Shown piece by piece: positions 7,069 to 13,451 of a stretch of 33,955 nt of DNA. Position 1 is the first letter of the stretch; each line of letters begins with the position of its first letter. The stretch is from assembly GCA_003152215.1 (NCBI GenBank), contig PLZP01000120.1, positions 1 to 33,955 on the forward strand, in the 5' to 3' direction. Under the pieces are notes generated by a model that saw only the letters and a list, made by a program, of their open reading frames with translations, ran no database searches and had not been told where the DNA came from. The translations under genes were made by a program, and so were the position numbers. Source of the DNA: Acidimicrobiaceae bacterium (GTDB lineage: Bacteria > Actinomycetota > Acidimicrobiia > Acidimicrobiales > RAAP-2).

Positions 7069-7085
7069 TGTTCGCACAACGAACA
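7069..7085. promoter_or_regulatory. TGTTCG-N5-CGAACA dyad, candidate IclR operator
   Basis: A perfect 6-bp inverted repeat with a 5-bp spacer between the divergent IclR gene and the dioxygenase operon. Operators of PcaR/PobR-type regulators often carry GTTCG-like half-sites, so it is a good candidate for the site used by the adjacent regulator. Binding is not shown by the sequence alone. Confidence 0.5.
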
Positions 7086-7119
7086 GTTTACTTCGTTGAC
7101 AGAAAAGGGGTACGTGTAT

Positions 7120-7617
7120 ATGCCGGAGTATAAAACGGTCTTTGGTTCATTGACGAACTACGAAAAGGGCGGGGTTGAAATAATCAATGACCAAGCGCAA
7201 AACTACGTTTTCTCGAATTTCTTCGAGGTGGCCAGCCATTCGAAGCCTTGGGAAAAGGTCGCAGTTGCCAAGAACATGGAATACGTGATTGAAGCAATTC
7301 GAGCCGACGGCGTTTCACCTTGGCGCATCGCATCGCACGATGAATTCGCTCTCGTCATGGACGGAAGCGTGACCATCGATCTTCTTGATCCAGACTCCGT
7401 GACCGTTGGCTCAGACACGACAGGGTCAATCGCTGTCAACGGCGAACCTTCAGGGACGAAAATGGGCCAAATCGTGGCCGGTCGTGGTCACATGGCACTT
7501 CTGCCGGCCAACCGTTGCTATCGCATGAGTGCCGCCACCGCTTCGGTCGTATTACTTCAAACCATCGTTGGACCCGACACAGTTCAACGCTGGGCCGAGA
7601 TCTGTCAAACGCACTGA
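7120..7617 (+). CDS. hapC: Hydroquinone 1,2-dioxygenase small subunit (HapC/PnpC-like)
   Basis: 165 residues from ATG 7120, preceded by AAAAGGGG at about 9 bp. Size and gene order match the small (about 18 kDa) subunit of the two-component hydroquinone 1,2-dioxygenases of 4-hydroxyacetophenone and 4-nitrophenol degraders. It has a cupin-like character: 'SPWRIASHDEFALVMDGSVT' near residue 68, a spacer, then 'GQIVAGRGHMALLPANRCYR'. The small subunit is thought to support the iron-carrying large subunit, which follows after 15 bp. The enzyme opens hydroquinone to 4-hydroxymuconic semialdehyde. First gene of a five-gene rightward operon; regulation through the divergent IclR gene is likely. The assignment relies strongly on the neighbouring large subunit. 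Confidence 0.82.
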   Translation: MPEYKTVFGSLTNYEKGGVEIINDQAQNYVFSNFFEVASHSKPWEKVAVAKNMEYVIEAIRADGVSPWRIASHDEFALVMDGSVTIDLLDPDSVTVGSDTTGSIAVNGEPSGTKMGQIVAGRGHMALLPANRCYRMSAATASVVLLQTIVGPDTVQRWAEICQTH

Positions 7618-7632
7618 GGAAGAGAGAAGAAA

Positions 7633-8619
7633 ATGACGACTTCACAAGAAAAGCAGTTAATGGGAACAGAGCCTAATGATCACGGTTACCGCTCGTACTC
7701 TCTAGGAGAGTTCACGTTCACTCGAGATGAGCACTTTGCCCACATTGAGTGGCCGACCGGACGCCACGTAATGGCGGTGGAACCATTTTTGAAAGCGCTT
7801 ATGCGTGACATCGCTTGGAATTTCTTTTACGGCACGGTCAATTTTGACTCGGTCATTGGCACCGTGAACCACTATGGCGACGTCGACCTTTTTGCGGGGC
7901 GTTTCAATGAGGACTACCGTCGAGCGGAAATTGATCACCTCGAGAATTTTCCACACGACGAAATCAAAGCGACATTCGAAGCGATGCTCGGCGATTGGGT
8001 GAACGCATCCTTCGACCCTTTCGCCGCACCTCAAGAGACGGGCTCGGCCTACGGTGATAAAGATGGGGACAATGTCGCAGCAGTCACGAGAACTCGAGTT
8101 ACGGCTACGAGAATGGTCGGGTTGCCCGAAGACGAGCCACTACGGTCCGATGAGTCAGGCTTCCCCGTAAACAGAATGTTTGCGGACGTCGACCAAAGTG
8201 AACCTGAAGTGACGTTCGAGGCCGGCTACGAGAAGGAGGTCTCCGCTTTCAGTCTCTTTAAATACCTCTCGCGAAGCGACGTCACTTGGAATCCTTCGGT
8301 TGTAACGGTGTGCAAGGACAGTCTGTATTGTCCCACCACCGAAGAGTTCATATTGCCGATTATCCATGGCAATGACCGCGTGGAATGGTTCATCCAGCTC
8401 TCCGACGAGATCATTTGGGAAGTGGCGGACCGTGAAACGGGCCGTCCGCGCGCGAACGTCGTTATGAAGGCCGGTGACTGCGCAGCGATGCCGGCCGACA
8501 TTCGTCATCAGGGCTACTCACCCAAGCGATCGATGCTCCTCGTATGGGAGAACAACTCGGCTGCCCTACCCCAGATGATCGCCCGAGGCGAAACGCCGAA
8601 CGTACCCGTCGTCTTCTAA
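7633..8619 (+). CDS. hapD: Hydroquinone 1,2-dioxygenase large subunit (HapD/PnpD-like)
   Basis: 328 residues from ATG 7633 with a GAGGAAGAGAGAAG-like binding site. The large subunit of HapCD/PnpCD binds Fe(II) and performs extradiol-type cleavage of hydroquinone to 4-hydroxymuconic semialdehyde. Family hallmarks are 'DIAWNFFYGTVNFDSVIGTV' (residues 59-78), 'EWFIQLSDEIIWEV' (251-264) and 'ADIRHQGYSPKRSMLLVWEN' (288-307). The metal pattern His-x-Asn-x3-Glu is intact as His245, Asn247, Glu251, with His292 a plausible fourth ligand. From memory, the PnpD ligands have the same spacing. Length is within a few residues of characterised enzymes. The next gene starts directly after its stop, so the subunits and dehydrogenase are co-translated from one message. 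Confidence 0.88.
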   Translation: MTTSQEKQLMGTEPNDHGYRSYSLGEFTFTRDEHFAHIEWPTGRHVMAVEPFLKALMRDIAWNFFYGTVNFDSVIGTVNHYGDVDLFAGRFNEDYRRAEIDHLENFPHDEIKATFEAMLGDWVNASFDPFAAPQETGSAYGDKDGDNVAAVTRTRVTATRMVGLPEDEPLRSDESGFPVNRMFADVDQSEPEVTFEAGYEKEVSAFSLFKYLSRSDVTWNPSVVTVCKDSLYCPTTEEFILPIIHGNDRVEWFIQLSDEIIWEVADRETGRPRANVVMKAGDCAAMPADIRHQGYSPKRSMLLVWENNSAALPQMIARGETPNVPVVF

Positions 8620-10092
8620 GTGACGGCACACAAGGGACTTTTCATTGACGGACGTTTCACGGAGGCTCTCGACGAAGCAACACTCGAGGTCTTGAACCCT
8701 CACGACGGCACGGTGATAGCGACCGTTGCCGAGGCGGGCGCGGCCGATGTCGATCGAGCAGTGGACGCCGCGACTCGGGCATTTCCCGCCTGGTCCTCGC
8801 TCGCCGGGAGCGAGCGCGGAAGGCGACTACTTCGTCTCGCCGATGCGATTGAAGCGAACGCCGATGAATTTGCACGACTCGAATCCCTCGACACCGGTCA
8901 TCCAATCAATGACACGACGTTGCTCGATGTTCCGCGAACGGCCGCCACCTTCCGCTACTTCGGGGGAATGGCGGACAAATTCGAAGGCAACTTGCCTCCG
9001 GTCGACGCGGGATTCTTGAACTACGTACTTCGTGAGCCGATAGGAGTCGTCGGGCAGATTGTCCCGTGGAACTTTCCTTTGATGTTTTGCGGTTGGAAGT
9101 TGGGACCGGCCCTCGCTGCAGGCAACACAGTCGTGATGAAGCCTTCTGAACTTGTGCCGCTGAGCACGCTGCGACTTTGTGAACTCTTCGAAGAGGTTGG
9201 CATTGCTGCCGGTGTTGTCAATGTGGTTCCGGGATATGGAAATCGCGCGGGCGCGCACCTCGCCGCACACCAAGACGTCGGGAAACTCAGTTTCACAGGC
9301 TCGACGCGAACCGGACGCAGCATCGTGGAGGCGTCGGCGGGCAACCTCAAGCGGCTACAACTTGAGCTCGGCGGCAAGGGCGCCAACATCATCTTTGACG
9401 ACGCCAATCTCGTCGCCGCGGTCAATGGTTCGGCCTTCGCTATTTTCCACAACCAAGGTCAGGCTTGCATTGCGGGTTCTCGACTAATCGTGCAAGAAAG
9501 CGTCTATGACGAGTTCGTGGAGCGATTCGTTGCCCTGGCGTCGTCCATACGACTTGGTGATCCGCTATCGAGTGATACCGAGATGGGACCACTTACTTCG
9601 GCTGAACACCGTGATCGAGTGCTCGACTACGTTGCCGTGGCGATCGATGAAGGCGGCGAACTCCTCGCCGGTGGTGCGCCACCCGATGCGCCCGACTTGA
9701 GAGCCGGCTTCTATTTTGCGCCGACGGTAATTCGGGCAGACCCCACATCACGCGTGTGCCGCGAGGAAGTCTTTGGGCCATTCGTGACGGTGTCGTCATT
9801 TCGCGATGAAGCGGAGGCCATCGAAATAGCCAACTTAACCGACTATGGCCTAGGCGCTGGACTCTGGACGAGCGATCTCTCTCGAGCGCATCGAGTCGCA
9901 GCAACATTACGGTCCGGCATGGTGTGGATCAATTGCTACAAGCGCGTGCATCCGGCTTCACCATTCGGTGGCGTGCGCCACTCGGGCTACGGGCGCGAAA
10001 TGGGATTTGACGCAATGCACGAGTACACCGAAGCAAAGTCGGTCTGGGTGAATGTCAACGCGACGGTCCCTCCTTGGTACCGTCGTGACTGA
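8620..10092 (+). CDS. Aldehyde dehydrogenase, probable 4-hydroxymuconic semialdehyde dehydrogenase
   Basis: 490 residues from GTG 8620, which abuts the preceding TAA with no gap. It is a complete NAD(P)-dependent aldehyde dehydrogenase: 'GQIVPWNFPLMF' with Asn151, 'GNTVVMKPSEL', the glycine motif 'FTGSTRTGR', general base Glu249 in 'LELGGKGANI', nucleophile Cys283 in 'NQGQACIAGSR', and 'EEVFGPFV' near residue 385. Its place between hydroquinone dioxygenase and maleylacetate reductase points to oxidation of 4-hydroxymuconic semialdehyde to maleylacetate, as HapF/PnpE do in characterised clusters. The family is broad, so without this context it could only be called an aldehyde dehydrogenase. 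Cytosolic; no odd features. Confidence 0.88.
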   Translation: MTAHKGLFIDGRFTEALDEATLEVLNPHDGTVIATVAEAGAADVDRAVDAATRAFPAWSSLAGSERGRRLLRLADAIEANADEFARLESLDTGHPINDTTLLDVPRTAATFRYFGGMADKFEGNLPPVDAGFLNYVLREPIGVVGQIVPWNFPLMFCGWKLGPALAAGNTVVMKPSELVPLSTLRLCELFEEVGIAAGVVNVVPGYGNRAGAHLAAHQDVGKLSFTGSTRTGRSIVEASAGNLKRLQLELGGKGANIIFDDANLVAAVNGSAFAIFHNQGQACIAGSRLIVQESVYDEFVERFVALASSIRLGDPLSSDTEMGPLTSAEHRDRVLDYVAVAIDEGGELLAGGAPPDAPDLRAGFYFAPTVIRADPTSRVCREEVFGPFVTVSSFRDEAEAIEIANLTDYGLGAGLWTSDLSRAHRVAATLRSGMVWINCYKRVHPASPFGGVRHSGYGREMGFDAMHEYTEAKSVWVNVNATVPPWYRRD

Positions 10093-10109
10093 CGCAACGT
10101 CGGTGAATA

Positions 10110-11216
10110 GTGGACCGGTTCGTGAAGCCATTTGAGTACGACGCGCTCCCGGGACGAATTGTTTTCGGATTGGGTAAGCGCACCGAGTTAGCAAACGAAG
10201 TTCGCCGCCTCGGTGCGACTCGCGTTCTGCTCATCGCGGACCCTCACGATGATGAGCGACTCCAAGAGTTTCGTGAACTCTTGGGTGATCTTTGTGTCGC
10301 GACGTTCACAGACGTCGCTCAGCACGTGCCTCGGGCCAAGGCGTCGCAAGCAATCGCTCTCGCACGCGAGTTTGAAATCGATGCCACGGTCAGCCTGGGC
10401 GGTGGTTCCGCGACCGGATTCTCCAAGGCTGTCGCCCTTGAAATGGCGACGCCTCAGCTTTGCGTCCCAACGACGTACGCTGGCTCAGAGCTCACGCCGA
10501 TCTGGGGAATGACCGAAGGAGATACGAAGCAAACGGGTCGCGACCTTCGTTCGCTTCCGGCCACCGTCATCTATGACGCGGAACTGACCATCGGGCTTCC
10601 CGTTGAGATCGCCGGGCCGAGCGCCATGAACGCACTTGCGCACGCGGCGGAAGGCCTCTACGCCAAGGGGGCAAATCCGGTCACCTCGCTGATCGCGCTC
10701 GAGGCGGCGCGCGTTCTTTACGAACACACGCCACTGATGTGCGCCGATCCAAGTGACATCGAGCAGCGTTCGTTTGTGCTCTACGGCGCCTATCTGGCCG
10801 GTGCGACACTCGCGGTCGCCGGTACCGATCTGCACCACCGAACGAACCACATCCTTGGTGGTCTGTTCAATCTCGACCACGGCAAGATGAACGCGGTCGT
10901 CCTTCCGTACGCGTTAGCGGTCAATAAACCGGCCATCGCAGGACCTTATGGTCGCCTAAGTGACGCACTTGGAGGTGACGCGGCAAGCGCAATCTTCGAT
11001 CTCGCTCGGCGAATCAACGCACCTCGGAGCCTCGCCGAAATTGGCATGCCGGCAGACGGAATTGAACAAGCCGTGCCCCTCGTTGTCGAGGCCTCACAGA
11101 AGGATGTTTGGCCTCTAAACGAAATTCAAGTGCGGAACTTCCTCCGGGCCGCGTATGAAGGTTCGGAACTATACGAAGCATTCCTCGGCCTCAGCAACTC
11201 CAGAACTGAAAGTTAG
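10110..11216 (+). CDS. Maleylacetate reductase
   Basis: 368 residues from GTG 10110, 17 bp after the dehydrogenase. It is an iron-type alcohol dehydrogenase fold: dinucleotide-binding N-terminal half with 'GRIVFGLGKR', 'ATVSLGGGSATGFSKAVA' and 'PTTYAGSELTPIWGMTEGD'; C-terminal helical half with 'ALAHAAEGLYAKGANP', 'TDLHHRTNHILGGLFNLDHG' and 'NAVVLPYA'. These are typical of maleylacetate reductases, which reduce maleylacetate to 3-oxoadipate with NAD(P)H. Length fits (350-370). The product is what the CoA-transferase and thiolase of the divergent operon need. It lies next to hydroxyquinol dioxygenase, whose product is also maleylacetate. Confidence 0.9.
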   Translation: MDRFVKPFEYDALPGRIVFGLGKRTELANEVRRLGATRVLLIADPHDDERLQEFRELLGDLCVATFTDVAQHVPRAKASQAIALAREFEIDATVSLGGGSATGFSKAVALEMATPQLCVPTTYAGSELTPIWGMTEGDTKQTGRDLRSLPATVIYDAELTIGLPVEIAGPSAMNALAHAAEGLYAKGANPVTSLIALEAARVLYEHTPLMCADPSDIEQRSFVLYGAYLAGATLAVAGTDLHHRTNHILGGLFNLDHGKMNAVVLPYALAVNKPAIAGPYGRLSDALGGDAASAIFDLARRINAPRSLAEIGMPADGIEQAVPLVVEASQKDVWPLNEIQVRNFLRAAYEGSELYEAFLGLSNSRTES

Positions 11217-11218
11217 AC

Positions 11219-12043
11219 ATGATGAGCCCAATTATCTCCTCCGACCGACACCTCGCTGAAGTCCTAGCGAGCTTTGATCAATCCACCAACGCTCGGACTA
11301 CGGAGATCTTGCGCTCCCTAGTGACGCATTTGCACTCATTCGTTACCGAGACCGGTCTCACCCGTGAGGAGTGGATGGCCGGCATTGATTTCCTCACTGC
11401 GACCGGTCGTGCAACCACTGAACATCGCCAAGAGTTCATTCTGCTGTCCGACACGCTCGGCGTTTCGATGCTCGTTGAAATGGTTAATCAGCACGCCTCT
11501 GATGGTGCTACGGAGCCAACGGTGTTCGGTCCGTTTTACCTCCCCAATGCACCGAGATTCGCAATGGGTCAATCCATTGCGCCCGAGGGAACGACCAGTG
11601 AAGAGATTGTAATTTCTGGAGCGGTGCGGACCTCCAACGGCGAACCACTCAGTAACGCACTCTTGGAGGTTTGGCAAGTCATGCCAAACGGTCTGTACGA
11701 CGTACAGGACCAGTCAATCGAAGGCGTGAGCCATCGCGGAATTTTCCGCACCGGCGATGACGGTCGTTACGAGTTTCGAACCACAGCACCCGTCGACTAT
11801 CAAATCCCCACCGATGGACCGGTCGGCGAGATGCTTCGGGTCACCGGTCGATCGTCTTGGCGTCCGGCCCACATCCACTTCATGGTGTCGCATCCCGGCT
11901 TCAGGACCGTAATCACGCACGTTTTTGACGAAAACTCCCCTTGCCTAGAAAACGATGCCGTATTCGGCGTTCGGGATTCGCTAGTCGTTGAATTCACGAC
12001 GGTCGGAGCCTCCTTCGACTTCGTGTTGGATTTCGACTCGTAA
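11219..12043 (+). CDS. Hydroxyquinol 1,2-dioxygenase (intradiol)
   Basis: 274 residues from ATG 11219; a second ATG follows at once. It starts two bases after the reductase stop. An N-terminal helical dimerisation domain (about 1-100, 'LGVSMLVEMVNQ') is followed by the intradiol beta-sandwich beginning 'TVFGPFYLPNAPRF'. The four Fe(III) ligands are in place: Tyr160 ('NGLYDVQD'), Tyr194 ('VDYQIPTDGPVG'), His218 and His220 ('RPAHIHFMVS'). Proteins of this length with the 'GPFY' and 'SWRPAHIHF' wording are mostly hydroxyquinol rather than catechol dioxygenases. The enzyme converts 1,2,4-trihydroxybenzene to maleylacetate and gives the operon a second entry point. Last gene of the operon. Confidence 0.9.
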   Translation: MMSPIISSDRHLAEVLASFDQSTNARTTEILRSLVTHLHSFVTETGLTREEWMAGIDFLTATGRATTEHRQEFILLSDTLGVSMLVEMVNQHASDGATEPTVFGPFYLPNAPRFAMGQSIAPEGTTSEEIVISGAVRTSNGEPLSNALLEVWQVMPNGLYDVQDQSIEGVSHRGIFRTGDDGRYEFRTTAPVDYQIPTDGPVGEMLRVTGRSSWRPAHIHFMVSHPGFRTVITHVFDENSPCLENDAVFGVRDSLVVEFTTVGASFDFVLDFDS

Positions 12044-12253
12044 AGACCTCCCGACGCCTCGCGCCACCGTCACGGATTCAGGTCTATCGCGCGGGAGCAG
12101 ACAACACCGCAAATCACATTCAGGACCAAAGAGACGGGAGGATTCTTGACGCTCAAACTGAGATAGGACTTAGAATCGAAGCCGCGTTTGCTGTCGTTGG
12201 CGTTGACAGTTTGACGTACACCTGTCATCGACTATGCCAACAAGTAATTCCAA
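12044..12253. other. Gap between the hydroquinone operon and the toxin-antitoxin pair
   Basis: About 210 bp between convergent units. AGACCT at 12045 can pair with AGGTCT at 12077, but the loop is long and no U-tract follows. No gene is seen. TTGACA-like boxes on the plus strand lead to no gene. Confidence 0.4.
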
Positions 12254-12571
12254 TCAAGAATTCAAAGGCACCGTCTCGTCCAAATCGTCAATCAGGCGAT
12301 ACGTCGCATCTCCAACCACCGCATTGATTTGGAGTTGACCGCCGAGCGCATGTACATATTTCGCGATTGAAGACAGTCGCAAATCATCACTGCGCTCAAG
12401 TTGTGACACATTCGGCTGAGAAGTGCCTAGTAATTCGGCCAACTCGACCTGGCTTTTGCCGAGCTGTTCTCGCAGAATCGCCAGACGCAACTGCAGTCGC
12501 TCTCGTGCGACCATCTGTTCGTCAACATCGAGACGGCTGCGCACCTCTTGCCACTTGTATGTCTTTGGCAT
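12254..12571 (-). CDS. higA: HigA-type antitoxin with XRE helix-turn-helix
   Basis: 105 residues. ATG 12571 shares one base with the end of the toxin frame, so the two are translationally linked. Residues about 39-62 form a Cro/C1 helix-turn-helix ('GKSQVELAELLGTSQPNVSQ'). The C-terminal tail is acidic ('RLIDDLDETVPLNS'), as in antitoxins that wrap their toxin. Toxin first and antitoxin second is the order typical of HigBA. The protein should bind the toxin and repress the shared promoter at the inverted repeat 12933-12966. It lies at the right end of the island, where a stabilising module would be expected. Confidence 0.85.
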   Translation of the reverse strand: MPKTYKWQEVRSRLDVDEQMVARERLQLRLAILREQLGKSQVELAELLGTSQPNVSQLERSDDLRLSSIAKYVHALGGQLQINAVVGDATYRLIDDLDETVPLNS

Positions 12572-12942
12572 CAGATCAATCCTTCCTTCCGAATTACGTC
12601 CAGGTATTCGTCATAAAGGTCATCGGCCAGCGGAACGTTTCGTTCATACCAGCCGTCCCAATCGTTGGTCTTGTCGCCGCCAAGCAAGATGATCGCCGTG
12701 CGCCGTGGATCGAAACAGAACAGAGCGCGAAGGTTTCCGCCAACCGAGCGAAGTTCTTTCATGTTGTGGTGTCGGGCATCTTGAATTGAATCCACTGCAG
12801 GTCGCCCCAAATTCGGTCCGTATTGCTCCAGGAGATCGATCGCCCCGGCAATCGCAGCGCGATCTGTTTGGTCTAGCGAAAGGAGCCATTCGGTTGCCTG
12901 GTCGGTGAGTTCGATTTCCCACACCATTCGAGTATAAGTCAT
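12571..12942 (-). CDS. higB: HigB-type toxin, phage Gp49-like RelE superfamily
   Basis: Up to 123 residues from ATG 12942; ATG 12927 (MVWEIELTDQ) would give 118. The fold signature is that of Gp49-like HigB toxins: 'EWLLSLDQTDRAAIAGAIDL' near the N-terminus, 'MKELRSVGGNLRALFCFDPR' at about 66-85, then 'TAIILLGGDKTNDWDGWYER'. Such toxins are ribosome-dependent mRNA endonucleases. The downstream antitoxin overlaps by one base. The operator-like inverted repeat covers the first start codon, and no strong ribosome binding site precedes either start, so translation may be from a leaderless message or from the later start. The pair is complete and looks intact. Confidence 0.85.
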   Translation of the reverse strand: MTYTRMVWEIELTDQATEWLLSLDQTDRAAIAGAIDLLEQYGPNLGRPAVDSIQDARHHNMKELRSVGGNLRALFCFDPRRTAIILLGGDKTNDWDGWYERNVPLADDLYDEYLDVIRKEGLI

Positions 12943-12966
12943 GACTTCTAGAAGTCACAACTTATA
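12933..12966. promoter_or_regulatory. 34-bp inverted repeat, toxin-antitoxin operator
   Basis: Two 17-bp arms meet without a spacer between 12949 and 12950; 15 of 17 positions pair. The central GACTTCTAGAAGTC (12943-12956) is perfect, and the outer TATAAGT/ACTTATA arms also pair. It sits at and just upstream of the toxin start on the leftward strand, where HigA-type antitoxins bind. The TATA-rich ends could serve as the -10 region. Confidence 0.7.
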
Positions 12967-13103
12967 TTAGAAATTCTGGAACTTTACTTCCGAGGATTCT
13001 TGGTGCCCGTAGAGTGCCTAAGGAGATTTCCGTGGAAGTCCGGGACAGCTGAAATAGTGCTCTAATCAGGTGTTTGACGTTCATTGATTTTCCACGGTCA
13101 TCT

Positions 13104-13128
13104 GCTTCCCAAACTGAGAACGCGAGTT
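13104..13128 (+). repeat. Right-border copy of the tRNA-Gly segment
   Basis: The 25 bases match 841-865 with a single G-to-A change at 13113, in the anticodon stem. The match ends abruptly after GCGAGTT; the T loop and acceptor strand do not follow. The shared core runs from the anticodon stem-loop into the T stem, as expected of an att core left by tRNA-targeted integration. No functional tRNA is present here. Confidence 0.7.
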
Positions 13129-13451
13129 ATGGCTTGACACGAAAATCCCTACGTTCAACGGGTTTGAGCAAATAATGAGCCCCTGGCGTAAAGGCTCCCA
13201 CCCGAAATAAATCACTGTTCTCTGTTCATGTGTACCACTTCCGAGCGAGACGTGGAAGGTCGTAGAGCACGTCGTCGTCGCGCATGAACTCTCGCGAGAC
13301 GAATCGCTCGGTCGTGAGGTGGACTCTCGCGCAGCTCCCGGTCGGCCTGCGGTGGATCCTCATTGCGGGGCTCGCGGTCAACGCGAGAATCGAGCGAGTA
13401 CACCGTACAGCCAACGGTGTCGACGCAGTAACTCACCACCAGACGTGGACC
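13129..13451. other. Gap at the island/chromosome junction
   Basis: About 320 bp without a convincing gene. A leftward frame at 13226-13414 ends in a protein-like stretch ('REFMRDDDVLYDLPRLARKW') with no recognisable family and a poor N-terminus; it may be the remnant of a gene interrupted at the border. The terminator of the leftward operon above should also be here. Confidence 0.4.

Larger units (their letters stand above)
841..13128. mobile_element. Putative genomic island bounded by tRNA-Gly-derived direct repeats
   Basis: A 25-bp stretch at 841-865 (the 3' end of the anticodon stem-loop plus the start of the T arm of tRNA-Gly CCC) recurs at 13104-13128 with one mismatch (G850 to A13113). 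Islands that integrate into the 3' part of a tRNA gene leave exactly this kind of direct repeat. Inside lie a complete lower aromatic pathway with its own regulator, a toxin-antitoxin pair next to the right border, and DNA visibly lower in GC than what follows. No integrase or excisionase is visible, so the island would be immobile or driven in trans. The tRNA 5' half is not tRNA-like at the left copy, which implies degeneration or nested integrations. Borders and mobility are inference. Confidence 0.5.

Noticed and set aside
12120-12253. TTGACA-type promoters reading rightward after the hydroxyquinol dioxygenase gene
   Set aside because: Several TTGAC words occur, but none has a good -10 at proper spacing and no rightward gene follows.
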